DNA of 64,000 nucleotides from Alcaligenes aquatilis (GCF_003076515.1 NZ_CP022390.1:1426001-1490000); one strand, 5' to 3'. Shown: positions 23,792 through 33,650, numbered from the stretch's first letter. The notes: a model not told the origin generated them from the sequence alone. A program made the numbers and translations.

Positions 23792-25285
23792 ATGGAGACA
23801 AGACCAATTCGTTTTATTTATCGCGGCGAAGTACAGGAAGTGGCCCAAGCCCCGACCACGCGAACCGTTTTACAGTATATCCGTGAGGATCTGCACTGCA
23901 CCGGCACCAAAGAAGGCTGTGCCGAAGGTGATTGCGGCGCCTGCACGGTCATGATTGGCGAACTGGACCAGAACAATCAACTGCAATTACGTGCCGTCAA
24001 TGCCTGTATCCAGCTACTGCCTACGCTCGATGGCAAGGTGCTCTACACCATTGAAGATCTACGCCAGGACGATGGCACCTTGCACCCTGTACAGCAAGCC
24101 ATGGTGGACTGGCACGGCGCCCAATGCGGCTTTTGTACGCCCGGCTTCATCATGTCGCTGTGGGGTCTGTACATGACGCACTCACCTGAAAACGGCCCGG
24201 TTTCCCGAGAACAGATCGACGATGTGCTCTCGGGCAATCTGTGCCGCTGTACCGGCTACCGCCCCATTATTGATGCGGCCAAGGCCATGCACAGCTACCC
24301 GGCAGTCAGCATGGATCGCCAATCCATTGAAGACAAGCTGCGTGCCATTCGTCAGGACGGCATGCTGGCCTATGAATATCAGGGTCAGACCTTCCACGCC
24401 CCCCGCACCCTGGACCAGTTGGCCCAATTGCGCGAGCAATATCCGCAAGCCCGCATTCTGGCTGGCAGTACCGATATAGGCCTGTGGGTGACCAAGCAAT
24501 TCCGCGATCTACCGCATCTTATTTATATCGGCCAAGTCGTTGAACTGCGCAAGCTGAAAACCACCGAGGACGATCTTTACATTGGTGCAGGCGTGTTGCT
24601 GAACGACGCTTTTGATGCCCTGATCAAAGACCACCCCGAATTGACGGAACTGCGCCAGCGTTTTGCCTCCTTCCCTATTCGCAACGCCGGTACTTTGGGC
24701 GGTAACGTGGCCAACGGTTCGCCTATTGGTGACTCCATGCCGGCCCTGATTGCCATGCGCACTCGTGTCGTGCTGCGCAAAGGTGGGCTTGAGCGCGTCA
24801 TGCCTTTGGAAGACCTGTATCTGGCCTATCAGAAAACCGCCATGGAACCGGGCGAGTTTGTACAAGGCCTGCTGGTCCCACGCCACAAGGGCCAATGGCA
24901 ATTTCGCACCTACAAGCTGTCCAAGCGGTTCGACCAGGACATTTCTGCCGTGTGCGCCGCCTTTGCGGTGGAGCTGGATGGCAAAATCGTCAAACAGGCC
25001 CGCATCGCCTTTGGTGGCATGGCCGCCACTCCAAAACGTGCCAGCCACGCCGAGCAGGTGCTACAAGGCCAGGAATGGAACGAGGAAAACGTACAGGCTG
25101 CCATGCAGGCACTCCAGCAGGACTACCAGGCCCTGAGCGACATGCGTGCCAGCAGTGAATACCGCAACCAAAGTGCGGCCAATTTGCTGTACCGCTTCTT
25201 CCTGGAAACCCACCCTGAACACGCTTTGAGTCCCGCCCAGTTGAATGTCTTTCACCGAGCTCAAGCCAGCCTGGAGACTTTGTGA
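23792..25285 (+). CDS. xdhA: Xanthine dehydrogenase small subunit (Fe-S and FAD)
   Basis: The 497-residue subunit passes electrons from the molybdenum site to NAD+. The N-terminal [2Fe-2S] domain has Cys43, Cys48, Cys51 and Cys72; the second cluster uses Cys112, Cys115, Cys151 and Cys153 (QCGFCTPGF and LCRCTGYRP). The FAD domain starts near residue 190 with ILAGSTDIGLWVTKQ and includes GTLGGNVANGSPIGD. It heads the operon xdhA-xdhB-xdhC-guaD, and its TGA overlaps the xdhB ATG (TGATG). Confidence 0.95.
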   Translation: METRPIRFIYRGEVQEVAQAPTTRTVLQYIREDLHCTGTKEGCAEGDCGACTVMIGELDQNNQLQLRAVNACIQLLPTLDGKVLYTIEDLRQDDGTLHPVQQAMVDWHGAQCGFCTPGFIMSLWGLYMTHSPENGPVSREQIDDVLSGNLCRCTGYRPIIDAAKAMHSYPAVSMDRQSIEDKLRAIRQDGMLAYEYQGQTFHAPRTLDQLAQLREQYPQARILAGSTDIGLWVTKQFRDLPHLIYIGQVVELRKLKTTEDDLYIGAGVLLNDAFDALIKDHPELTELRQRFASFPIRNAGTLGGNVANGSPIGDSMPALIAMRTRVVLRKGGLERVMPLEDLYLAYQKTAMEPGEFVQGLLVPRHKGQWQFRTYKLSKRFDQDISAVCAAFAVELDGKIVKQARIAFGGMAATPKRASHAEQVLQGQEWNEENVQAAMQALQQDYQALSDMRASSEYRNQSAANLLYRFFLETHPEHALSPAQLNVFHRAQASLETL

Positions 25286-27612
25286 TGAAAATTGACAGTA
25301 TCGACCACCTGAACACCGCCACGGCGCAACGCGTCGGCGTGTCCTTTTTGCACGAATCGGCAGACTTGCACGTGAGCGGCACCGCCACGTATACCGACGA
25401 TTTACCCGAATTGCAGGGCACAGCCCACATTGCGCTGGGCCTGTCGGAGAAAGCCCATGCCCGTTTGCTGGAAGTGGATCTGGACGCCGTGCGCCATGCA
25501 CCCGGCGTCATTGCCGTGCTAACCGTTGCGGACATTCCCGCCGCGAATAATTGTGGCCCGATTCTGCATGACGACCCGATTCTGGCCGATGGCGTGGTGC
25601 ATTACTTTGGTCAGCCCATTTTTGCGGTGATCGCCAAATCCCACGACCAGGCACGCCGTGCCGCGCGTCTGGGCAAGATCAGCTATGAAGAGTTGCCTGC
25701 CATCCTGACTCCGCAAGAGGCCAAGGCGGCCAATGCCGGTGTTCTGCCCTTGATGAGCCTGAAACAAGGCGACGCCAAGAAAGCGCTGGAATCGGCACCG
25801 CACCGTCTGCAAGGCACATTCCAGTGCAATGGTCAGGAACAGTTTTATCTGGAAGGTCAGATTTCCTACGCTGTGCCCAAGGAATACGGCGCCGTGCATA
25901 TCTGGTGCTCCACGCAGCATCCTTCGGAAATGCAGCAGTTGGTTGCCCACTGCCTGGGCGTTGGCGCACACAAGGTTCACGTGGAATGCCGTCGCATGGG
26001 CGGCGGTTTCGGCGGCAAGGAATCCCAATCGGCCCTGTACGCCTGCGTGGCCAGTATGGCCGCCGTCAAGTTACAACGCCCCATCAAGCTGCGTCTGGAT
26101 CGCGACGACGACTTCATGATTACCGGCAAGCGTCACGGTTTCTACTACGAATACGATATTGGCTACGACGACGAAGGCCGCCTGCTGGGCGCCCGTCTGG
26201 ACATGACCGCCAACTCGGGCTTTTCTGCCGACTTGTCCGGCCCGGTGGCAACCCGCGCCATCTGTCACTTTGACAATGCCTACTACCTGTCTGATGTAGA
26301 CATGAGCGCGCTGTGCGGTCGCACCAATACCCAATCCAACACGGCCTTCCGAGGCTTTGGTGGACCGCAAGGGGCTTTGGTGATGGAAGTGGCACTGGAC
26401 ACCATTGCCCGCCGTCTGGGCAAAGATCCACTGGATGTGCGCCGCATTAACTTCTACGGAAAAGAAGACCGCAATGTGACGCCGTACGATCAAACCGTGG
26501 TCGATAACATCATTCACGAACTGGTGGCCGAGCTGGAAGAGACCAGTGAATACCGGCAGCGCCGTGAACACATTCGTCAATTCAATGCCAGCAGCCCAGT
26601 TCTGAAAAAGGGGCTGGCACTGACGCCGGTGAAATTCGGTATTTCCTTTAACGTGCCCGCCTTTAACCAGGCCGGTGCTCTGGTTCACGTCTATCGTGAC
26701 GGCACCGTCCTGGTAAACCACGGTGGCACGGAAATGGGCCAGGGCCTGAACACCAAGGTGGCCCAGGTGGTTGCCCATGAGCTGGGCCTGAATCTGGAGC
26801 ATATCCGGGTCACGGCCACCGATACCACCAAAGTAGCCAATACATCGGCCACCGCCGCCTCTACCGGGACCGACTTGAACGGTAAAGCCGCTCAGGATGC
26901 GGCCTACCAGATTCGCCAGCGCCTGACGACAGTGGCGGCCCAGCTGTTCTCGGTTGAAGAATCCAACGTGAAGTTCGAGCGCGGTCAGGTCCAGATCGGT
27001 GACCAGACCATGCCCTTCTTCCAACTGGTTGAGCACGCCTATCAGGCCCGTGTCCAGCTATGGTCCGATGGTTTTTATGCCACCCCTGGCCTGCACTGGG
27101 ACTCTAAAGTCATGAAGGGTAACCCCTTCTACTATTTTTCCTATGGTGCTGCCGTCGCTGAAGTTCTGATCGACACCCTGACCGGAGAATCCCGTCTTTT
27201 GCGTGCCGACGTGCTGCACGATGTCGGCAAATCCATCAATCCGGCCCTGGATATTGGCCAGGTTGAGGGCGCCTTTATTCAAGGCATGGGCTGGCTGACG
27301 ACGGAAGAGCTAGTATGGAACGCCCAAGGCAAGCTCACCACGCATGCGCCGTCAACCTACAAGATCCCGGCCATCAGCGACTGCCCCATAGACTTTCGCG
27401 TCAATCTGTTCGATGGCCACAACGCCATGGATTCGATTCACCGCTCCAAAGCCGTGGGCGAGCCGCCCTTGCTGCTGCCCTTTTGCGTGTTCAACGCAAT
27501 CCGCGATGCGGTCGCCAGCGTAGGAAACTACCAGATCGAGCCAGAGCTGAACGCTCCCGCGACTGCCGAAGCCGTCATGCGAGCAGTTGCGACTATTCGT
27601 CAAGCGAAATGA
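25285..27612 (+). CDS. xdhB: Xanthine dehydrogenase molybdenum-binding subunit
   Basis: The 775-residue subunit holds the molybdopterin cofactor and oxidises hypoxanthine and xanthine to urate. It has FVGGKE-type family stretches: RRMGGGFGGKESQS near residue 235, NTAFRGFGGPQGALVMEVAL, and GTEMGQGLNTKVAQV. The probable catalytic Glu is in SKAVGEPPLLLPF near the C-terminus. The ATG at 25285 overlaps the xdhA stop; an in-frame GTG at 25282 is an alternative. The stop overlaps the xdhC ATG (ATGA). Confidence 0.95.
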   Translation: MKIDSIDHLNTATAQRVGVSFLHESADLHVSGTATYTDDLPELQGTAHIALGLSEKAHARLLEVDLDAVRHAPGVIAVLTVADIPAANNCGPILHDDPILADGVVHYFGQPIFAVIAKSHDQARRAARLGKISYEELPAILTPQEAKAANAGVLPLMSLKQGDAKKALESAPHRLQGTFQCNGQEQFYLEGQISYAVPKEYGAVHIWCSTQHPSEMQQLVAHCLGVGAHKVHVECRRMGGGFGGKESQSALYACVASMAAVKLQRPIKLRLDRDDDFMITGKRHGFYYEYDIGYDDEGRLLGARLDMTANSGFSADLSGPVATRAICHFDNAYYLSDVDMSALCGRTNTQSNTAFRGFGGPQGALVMEVALDTIARRLGKDPLDVRRINFYGKEDRNVTPYDQTVVDNIIHELVAELEETSEYRQRREHIRQFNASSPVLKKGLALTPVKFGISFNVPAFNQAGALVHVYRDGTVLVNHGGTEMGQGLNTKVAQVVAHELGLNLEHIRVTATDTTKVANTSATAASTGTDLNGKAAQDAAYQIRQRLTTVAAQLFSVEESNVKFERGQVQIGDQTMPFFQLVEHAYQARVQLWSDGFYATPGLHWDSKVMKGNPFYYFSYGAAVAEVLIDTLTGESRLLRADVLHDVGKSINPALDIGQVEGAFIQGMGWLTTEELVWNAQGKLTTHAPSTYKIPAISDCPIDFRVNLFDGHNAMDSIHRSKAVGEPPLLLPFCVFNAIRDAVASVGNYQIEPELNAPATAEAVMRAVATIRQAK

Positions 27613-28577
27613 GTAGCTGGCCCTCTCTTGCCCTCGCCCGCCTGAAAGCGGGTGAGCGGCTGGTTTTGTGCTCGGTGGCCTTGGCAAAAGGCTCCACCCC
27701 GCGCACCGCTGGCACCGCCATGCTGTTCAGTCAAACAGAGCAATGGCTGACCATTGGTGGCGGCCACCTGGAATGGGTGGCGGCGGAGCAGGCACGCGTC
27801 ATGCTCAGCCAGTCCTCCGGCCCCAACTGGAGCCTGAGCCGTCTGCCGCTAGGCCCCAGTCTGGGCCAATGTTGCGGCGGGGTGGTTACTTTGCTGTACG
27901 AAACTCTGGATGCGTCAGACTTGGGCTGGCTGGAAGAACTGGACAACACCGTGCGGGCCGGTCAGGCGACCAGCCGCCGTTCGCAATTGCTCTCGGACGG
28001 TAACAAGCAGGTTGATATTCAAAGCCCTTCGATTGTGGACGAGTCCCGACTGGACTACGACGGCTCGCAAGGCGTCTGGATGGAAGACCTGCCGCCCCCA
28101 CCCCTGACCATTCTGCTGTTTGGGGCTGGTCACGTGGGCGAGGCCTTGGTGCAGATTCTGGGCACCCTGCCATGCCAGGTTCTATGGATTGACGAGCGCC
28201 CCGAGCTATTTCCCGCCCAGGTACCCAGCAATGTCAGCCTGGAAATTACCGACATCCCCGATGCCCTGATTGAACAAGCACCAAGCAATAGCTATTTTCT
28301 GGTAATGACGCATAATCACGGCCTTGATTTGGCGCTGTGCCAAAAGATCTTGCGCCGCCCCGATACCGCCTATGTGGGCCTGATCGGTTCCATGACCAAA
28401 CGCCGTCAATTCGAGCGCCGCCTGCAACAGCGCGGTATGCCCGAATCCCGTATTCAGGAACTGATCTGCCCCATTGGCGTGCCAGATATCAAGGGCAAGG
28501 CCCCTTCGATTATTGCCGTGGCTGTCGCCGCCGAATTGCTGGCCCACGCCTATGAAATGGGCCAGCTCAGTCGCTGA
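27609..28577 (+). CDS. xdhC: Xanthine dehydrogenase accessory protein XdhC
   Basis: The 322-residue protein is a molybdenum-cofactor chaperone: it binds the sulfurated cofactor and inserts it into XdhB. It has the N-terminal stretch ALAKGSTPRTAGTAMLF, QCCGGVV (as LGQCCGGVVTLLYE) with two Cys thought to bind the cofactor, and a C-terminal Rossmann-like domain ILLFGAGHVGEALVQIL. The ATG at 27609 overlaps the xdhB stop by four bases. guaD follows 24 bases later. Confidence 0.93.
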   Translation: MSSWPSLALARLKAGERLVLCSVALAKGSTPRTAGTAMLFSQTEQWLTIGGGHLEWVAAEQARVMLSQSSGPNWSLSRLPLGPSLGQCCGGVVTLLYETLDASDLGWLEELDNTVRAGQATSRRSQLLSDGNKQVDIQSPSIVDESRLDYDGSQGVWMEDLPPPPLTILLFGAGHVGEALVQILGTLPCQVLWIDERPELFPAQVPSNVSLEITDIPDALIEQAPSNSYFLVMTHNHGLDLALCQKILRRPDTAYVGLIGSMTKRRQFERRLQQRGMPESRIQELICPIGVPDIKGKAPSIIAVAVAAELLAHAYEMGQLSR

Positions 28578-28601
28578 TGCGACCTCGACTTCTAGGACAC
28601 T

Positions 28602-29927
28602 ATGACTACCTCTTTACACTCCGCCTGCGCCTACCGTGCCCAACTGCTGTACTTTGTTGCAGACCCCGCCACACTGGAAGATCCTTCCGAAGCCGTGCGC
28701 TACCACAGTGATGGTCTGTTGCTGGTCAACGAGCAAGGCCAGATTCAGGCCTGTGGCGACTGGGCCGAACTGTCGCGCAGCCTGCCTGCCGGTACAAAAA
28801 CCGTGGATCTGAGCGGGAAAATCATCATGCCGGGCATGATCGATACCCACCTGCACTTCCCGCAAACCGACATTATTGCCTCCCCTGCCAGCGGCCTGCT
28901 GCCTTGGCTGGAAACATATACCTTCCCGACTGAGGGCCGTTTTGGCGATAGCGACCATGCCCGCGAAGTAGCTGGCGTGTTTCTGGACGAATTGCTGCGC
29001 AACGGCACGACCACCGCTCTGGTCTACGGCAGTGTGCACCGTCAATCCGTGGATGCCTTCTTTGAAGAAAGCCACGAGCGCAATCTGCGCATGATTGCGG
29101 GCAAGGTCATGATGGACCGCAACTGCCCGGACTATCTGCAAGATACCGCCGAGTCGGGCGCACGCGACTCGGAAGACCTGATCAAGCGCTGGCACGGCAA
29201 GGGCCGCCAATTGTACGCATTGACCCCCCGTTTTGCCCCTACCTCCACCCCGGAACAATTGGCCGCTTGTGGTGAACTGGCCCGCGCCTATCCCGATGTC
29301 TTTCTGCAAACCCACGTGGCAGAAAACAAGGACGAAATCAAATGGGTGAGCGAGCTGTTCCCCAAGAACCGCAGCTATCTGGACGTATATGACAGCTTTG
29401 GCCTGCTGCGCCCCCGTGCTATTTACGGCCACAGCATCTGGCTGGATGAGCAAGACCGCGCCCGCATGCACGATACCGGCAGTATCGCGGCCCACTGCCC
29501 CACGTCCAATCTGTTCCTGGCCTCCGGCCTGTTCGACTTCCAGTCCATTCGCCACAGCAAGGTGCTGCACACCCTGGCCACCGACGTGGGCGGCGGTACG
29601 TCCTTCTCCATGCTGCGCACCATGAACGAAGCACACAAGGTAGCCCGTCTGAACAATTACCACCTGACCGCCGCATCCATGTTCTATATGGCCACCGAAG
29701 GCGCTGCCCACGCGCTGGACATGCAAGGCCAAATCGGTACGCTGGCTCCGGGTGCCGAGGCCGATTTTATTGTGATGGATCCCAAGGCAACGCCCTTGAT
29801 GGCGCGCCGCAGCACCATGCTGAACTCGCTGGAAGAGCAACTGTTCGTACTGGCCCTGCTGGGTGACGATCGTTGCATTCAAGCCAGCTACAGCGCAGGC
29901 CGCTGTGTGCATCAGCGCGATCACTAA
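28602..29927 (+). CDS. guaD: Guanine deaminase
   Basis: The 441-residue amidohydrolase converts guanine to xanthine, the substrate of the xanthine dehydrogenase encoded upstream. Metal-binding motifs are visible: the HxH in MIDTHLHFPQTD, His in FLQTHVAENKDEI, His in YGHSIWLDE and the Asp in TLATDVGGGTSFS. ALTPRFAPTSTPEQL is characteristic of the family. It is the last gene of the operon, completing the route guanine to xanthine to urate. Confidence 0.95.
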   Translation: MTTSLHSACAYRAQLLYFVADPATLEDPSEAVRYHSDGLLLVNEQGQIQACGDWAELSRSLPAGTKTVDLSGKIIMPGMIDTHLHFPQTDIIASPASGLLPWLETYTFPTEGRFGDSDHAREVAGVFLDELLRNGTTTALVYGSVHRQSVDAFFEESHERNLRMIAGKVMMDRNCPDYLQDTAESGARDSEDLIKRWHGKGRQLYALTPRFAPTSTPEQLAACGELARAYPDVFLQTHVAENKDEIKWVSELFPKNRSYLDVYDSFGLLRPRAIYGHSIWLDEQDRARMHDTGSIAAHCPTSNLFLASGLFDFQSIRHSKVLHTLATDVGGGTSFSMLRTMNEAHKVARLNNYHLTAASMFYMATEGAAHALDMQGQIGTLAPGAEADFIVMDPKATPLMARRSTMLNSLEEQLFVLALLGDDRCIQASYSAGRCVHQRDH

Positions 29928-29948
29928 AGCAGACCCAAAAACGCATGC

Positions 29949-29995
29949 CCGGCTTCTATCCTCCCCCCATGACTGAAGCCGGGAACGAGTTTTCT
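29949..29995 (+). terminator. Possible terminator behind guaD
   Basis: CCCGGCTTC and GAAGCCGGG can pair across an 18-base loop, followed by a modest T-rich stretch. The long loop makes it a weak candidate. Confidence 0.35.
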
Positions 29996-30116
29996 TCCTT
30001 ATCGGCCCGCCAAAGCACATTACGATTTCACGCGGATTTTACGCTGCCAACGATACATTGAGCCCGTCAGCAGAGAACCAGTTCCGGTTCCCTCGAATTC
30101 TTGGCGAGATTTCTTT

Positions 30117-31418
30117 ATGTCCGGCACATCTATTCAGGTGCAGCGCAACGCTTTGTTCTACCTGTTAACCCAGGTTCTGGGGGTCACTTTCTTGTTTCTC
30201 TGGTTGGCCAGCCTGACTCAGGACTGGTCACCGCTTAACCCCTTGCTGGCTATCAGCCATCAGCCCGGCCATATGGCCCATGAAATGAAAGAGGCGCAAG
30301 GCTTGTTGACCGGCCTGATTGCCGCCGCCGGACTGTCATTTGCCGCTTGGAAACTGTTGCGTTTGCGTGGACAGGATGCCGTGGCAGGCAAGCGCATCAT
30401 GCTGCTCGGCACCGCCCTGTTCCTGGCCGTTCCCTTGCTGATGCTGATGTTGCAGCGCTCTGCCTCCTCCTACGGACTGCCGTCCATGTACCTGTCGATA
30501 CCCGAAATCAAACCCTTGCTGGGTGTGGGGGCAGTCGTAGCGGTGGGAGCCGGTCTACTGCATTTGTACTTTGCAGGCTGGGCCTTGAACCAGTCCCGCC
30601 TGCGCTGGGGTGGCCTGTTGGCAGGCCTGCTGTGCGCGTTCTTGCTGGGCTTGCTGGAAACCGACCAAGAACGTCTCGATCTGCCGCAGGTCTTTGCCTC
30701 GCTGGCCATTGTCTGGTTGTTAGGCAGCTTGGCCTTCTATCCGCTGATTGTGAACCCCAAACGCTGGTCTGCTTCCCATAGCAAGCGCGCCACCGTCGCA
30801 CAGGCCTGGGAACATCTGGCCAGCATTCAGGTACAGCGTCGTCGAACCTTGGGGGTGTTTGGTGGCCTGATGGTCGTGATTCTGCCTTTCTTTGCCCCCA
30901 CCTGGGCCAGCGATTCGCTGGTCTTTCAATTCACCCGCATGGCCGGTCTAGGTCTGGTGCTGATTGCCGTCCTGGGCCGTTGCTGGTGTATGTTGTACCT
31001 GGGTGGGCACAAAGGCTCCAGTCTGATCAGCCAAGGCCCCTACTCCATCAGCCGCAACCCGCTGTATCTGTTCTCACTTTGTGCTGTCACCGGCATGGGC
31101 GCACTATCTGGCAGCCTGCTGCTTGGTCCCGTGTTGGCACTATTTGTCTACGCCGTCTTCAATAATGTGATCGACGAAGAGCAGGTTTTGCTGCAAAAGG
31201 TTTTTGGCCAGGATTATCAGGACTACTGCCAGCGCGTCCCTCGTCTGGCCCCACGCCTGAGCCTGTGGAACAGCCCAGATGAGCTGCGTGTGTCCCTGAC
31301 AGGTTTGGCCCGTACCCTGCGCGACGCCTTGCCCTACTTCCTGATCTGGCCCGTCTTTGCCCTGGCTCAGTGCTTGCAGATAAATGGCTGGGTACCCGTA
31401 CTTCTGCGTCTACCCTGA
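30117..31418 (+). CDS. Integral-membrane methyltransferase (ICMT/PEMT type) with extended membrane N-terminus
   Basis: The protein has 433 residues. The C-terminal half (about residues 270-400) has the ICMT/phospholipid methyltransferase pattern: GGHKGSSLISQGPYSISRNP, then YLFSLCAVTGMG, then the late Glu in DEEQVLLQKVFGQDYQDYC. Such enzymes methylate isoprenylcysteine-like or lipid substrates at the membrane face with S-adenosylmethionine. The N-terminal half (residues 1-235) has about six hydrophobic spans, starting FYLLTQVLGVTFLFLWLASL; I do not recognise it. It lies 59 bases ahead of a two-component system and probably forms one operon with it. The substrate is unknown. Confidence 0.75.
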   Translation: MSGTSIQVQRNALFYLLTQVLGVTFLFLWLASLTQDWSPLNPLLAISHQPGHMAHEMKEAQGLLTGLIAAAGLSFAAWKLLRLRGQDAVAGKRIMLLGTALFLAVPLLMLMLQRSASSYGLPSMYLSIPEIKPLLGVGAVVAVGAGLLHLYFAGWALNQSRLRWGGLLAGLLCAFLLGLLETDQERLDLPQVFASLAIVWLLGSLAFYPLIVNPKRWSASHSKRATVAQAWEHLASIQVQRRRTLGVFGGLMVVILPFFAPTWASDSLVFQFTRMAGLGLVLIAVLGRCWCMLYLGGHKGSSLISQGPYSISRNPLYLFSLCAVTGMGALSGSLLLGPVLALFVYAVFNNVIDEEQVLLQKVFGQDYQDYCQRVPRLAPRLSLWNSPDELRVSLTGLARTLRDALPYFLIWPVFALAQCLQINGWVPVLLRLP

Positions 31419-31477
31419 TCGCTCCCAAGTGCAGTAAGCTGAACAAGAACTGTCCCAACCCTGTGGAACAAGCTGTC

Positions 31478-32152
31478 ATGCGTGTCCTGATTGTTGAAAA
31501 CGATACCACCATTGCCGAAAATCTTTATACCTATCTGGAGCTGAAAGGCTTCGTGGTGGATGCCGCCTACGACGGCAATGGTGCGCTGACACTGCTGCAA
31601 GAGCAGGATTTTGATGCGCTGGTACTGGATCTGGGCCTGCCCGGTCTGGATGGCTTCGGTGTCCTCCAGGCCCTGCGCCAATCCAAACAAACGCCCATCC
31701 CCACGTTAGTCCTGACGGCTCGCAGCCAGCTCGAAAGCAAACTCACCGCCTTTGACCTGGGAGCCGACGACTATCTGATCAAACCCTTTGCTCTGGCCGA
31801 AGTCGAGGCGCGGCTACGCGCCCTGATGCGTCGTGGCCCACCACAAGTACAGCACGGTTCGCTACATTGGGGCAGTCTGGAATACAACCTGGATACGGCG
31901 CTGGTCAGTGTGGATGGACAAGAGCTGCACCTGAGCTTCAAAGCCCGCCAGTTGCTGGAAGCCTTGTTACGCGACCCGCAAGCCATTCTGACTCGCCGCT
32001 CTCTGGAAAAAACACTGTGGCCTCAGGGTGCGCCTTCACCCGAGGCCTTGCGCAGCCAAATCCATCTCTTGCGCCGTGCTCTTTCCGAAGCAGGTGCAGG
32101 TACCGTCGAAACCTTGCCTGGTATGGGCTGGCGCTTGCAACAGGAGAGTTAA
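31478..32152 (+). CDS. OmpR-family response regulator
   Basis: The protein has 224 residues from the ATG at 31478. The receiver domain has the acidic pocket IVENDTT, the phosphoacceptor Asp51 in LVLDLGLPGLDG, Thr in LVLTARS and Lys in YLIKPFA. The C-terminal winged-helix domain includes ILTRRSLEKTLWPQ and LRSQIHLLRRAL. The partner kinase starts 3 bases after its stop. Targets are not evident, but the upstream membrane methyltransferase is an obvious candidate. Confidence 0.93.
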   Translation: MRVLIVENDTTIAENLYTYLELKGFVVDAAYDGNGALTLLQEQDFDALVLDLGLPGLDGFGVLQALRQSKQTPIPTLVLTARSQLESKLTAFDLGADDYLIKPFALAEVEARLRALMRRGPPQVQHGSLHWGSLEYNLDTALVSVDGQELHLSFKARQLLEALLRDPQAILTRRSLEKTLWPQGAPSPEALRSQIHLLRRALSEAGAGTVETLPGMGWRLQQES

Positions 32153-32155
32153 GAG

Positions 32156-33460
32156 ATGGCCAAAGCGCCACGCCGAAGCCGCTTCATGAGCACCCTCACC
32201 CAGCGCGTGTCCTGGGCCCTGACCCTGATTGCCGCCTTGTTGGTCATCATCATGGGTGGGCTGGCCTATGTGGCCTTTGCACGCATGGAAGACGAGATGG
32301 TCAATGCCATGCTGATCTCCTACGCCCGCAACCCTAGCCTCTTGCCCGATAGCGCCTACAACCGTAGCGAAGCCTTGGGGGCAGAACTGGACAGCTACTG
32401 GTTCCTGCCAGGCCAAACCCTGGAAAACCTACCTGAATTTGCCCGCGTCCCCAGACCGGGGATTTACGAGTTCCATATAGGCAGCGATACCTGGCACGTA
32501 CTGCGCCAGGATAAAGAGCAAGGGCAACTGTATCTGGTGTATCGCGCCACCCCTCACGAAGACCGGGTGCGCGAGTTTGGTCTGATTCTGCTCCTGATCG
32601 GTTCTGCCACGATTTTGCTGGTGTTTTTGCTCGGACGCCGGGTCGCTCGCCACGCCGTGGCTCCCATGCTGACCCTGTCCCGTCACCTGGAAAACTGGGC
32701 ACCTGGGCGCTCCGGCCTGCCCGAGCACCAGGACGATGAGGCTGGACGTCTGATCCGGGCCTTTAATCGCATGCAGGAGCAGGTTGAAGAACTGCTGACT
32801 CATGAACGCGAGTTCGCCGCTAATCTGGGCCATGAACTCCGTACAGGGCTCACCGCCATACGCAGTGATTGCGAGCTTTTGTTGCTGCAACTGCCCGAAG
32901 GCCCACAACAACAGCGTCTACAACGCATGATGACGCAAGCCGATGCGGTCACCGCCAGTCTGGATGCCGCCGAAAGCCTGGCCTATACCGCAGAGCGCCA
33001 TGTGCGCGAGGTGGACGTTCACGAACTGGCTCAACAAACCTGGCAGGCCGTCGCCCTGCTGGATGCGAATAGCCACCAAGTACGCTGGAGCAACTTGGTG
33101 CCCGACACCTTGCTCTACACCCTGGACCCCTATGCCCTGTCCATGCTGCTGCGCATCCTGATGCGCAACGCCATCGACCATGCCGCACCCTGCAAACTAC
33201 AACTGAGCTGGATTGCGCCCTCCGTCCTGGCTTTGCAAGATGACGGCCCCGGCATCGCCAAGCAAGATCAAATTCTGATTTTTGAGCGCCATTTCAGCCA
33301 AGGCAAGCAACTGCCCACAGGACTGCGTGCAAAGGGCCACAGAGGCATCGGACTGGCACTGGCCCGCCAACTGGCGCTGGCTCAAGGCTGGAGCTTGAGC
33401 GTACAAGGTGGACCGAACGGCACAGGCTGCGTATTCAAGCTGGATCTGGATCCGTCATGA
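32156..33460 (+). CDS. Sensor histidine kinase
   Basis: The protein has 434 residues. There are two membrane spans (near residues 18-42 and 142-162) around a ~100-residue periplasmic sensor. A HAMP-like region follows, then the HisKA box with His226 in FAANLGHELRTGLTAI. The ATPase domain shows the N box MRNAIDHAA, the G1 box DDGPGIAKQ and G2 HRGIGLALARQLA. Its AGGAG site is inside the end of the regulator gene. The signal sensed is unknown. Confidence 0.92.
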   Translation: MAKAPRRSRFMSTLTQRVSWALTLIAALLVIIMGGLAYVAFARMEDEMVNAMLISYARNPSLLPDSAYNRSEALGAELDSYWFLPGQTLENLPEFARVPRPGIYEFHIGSDTWHVLRQDKEQGQLYLVYRATPHEDRVREFGLILLLIGSATILLVFLLGRRVARHAVAPMLTLSRHLENWAPGRSGLPEHQDDEAGRLIRAFNRMQEQVEELLTHEREFAANLGHELRTGLTAIRSDCELLLLQLPEGPQQQRLQRMMTQADAVTASLDAAESLAYTAERHVREVDVHELAQQTWQAVALLDANSHQVRWSNLVPDTLLYTLDPYALSMLLRILMRNAIDHAAPCKLQLSWIAPSVLALQDDGPGIAKQDQILIFERHFSQGKQLPTGLRAKGHRGIGLALARQLALAQGWSLSVQGGPNGTGCVFKLDLDPS

Positions 33461-33484
33461 TCTTCTGAAACAGCAAGGTCATCT

Positions 33485-33607
33485 ATGCTAACAGCGTCGT
33501 CCAAAGCAATAAAACTCATTGCGACAGGCAAGTCTAAAGAACAAGTAAGCTTTTATCGAGCGCAAGGCCCAACCCTTGAAAAGACATTTCAAAAGGCAGG
33601 TCACTGA
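33485..33607 (+). CDS. Possible 40-residue protein, unsupported by homology
   Basis: An ATG at 33485 opens 40 codons (MLTASSKAIKLIATGKSKEQ and on) and ends with TGA at 33607, four bases before a terminator. The ribosome site (AAGG) is weak. It may be a small protein at the end of the two-component operon or chance; I do not recognise it. Confidence 0.25.
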   Translation: MLTASSKAIKLIATGKSKEQVSFYRAQGPTLEKTFQKAGH

Positions 33608-33610
33608 GCA

Positions 33611-33650
33611 CAAAAAAAACCCGGCCTGAAAAGGCCGGGTTTTTTATTTT
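33611..33650. terminator. Bidirectional intrinsic terminator between the kinase and rpoD
   Basis: AACCCGGCC and GGCCGGGTT pair around TGAAAA, with an A-run before and a T-run after. It can end both the rightward kinase operon and the leftward rpoD transcript. Confidence 0.9.
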
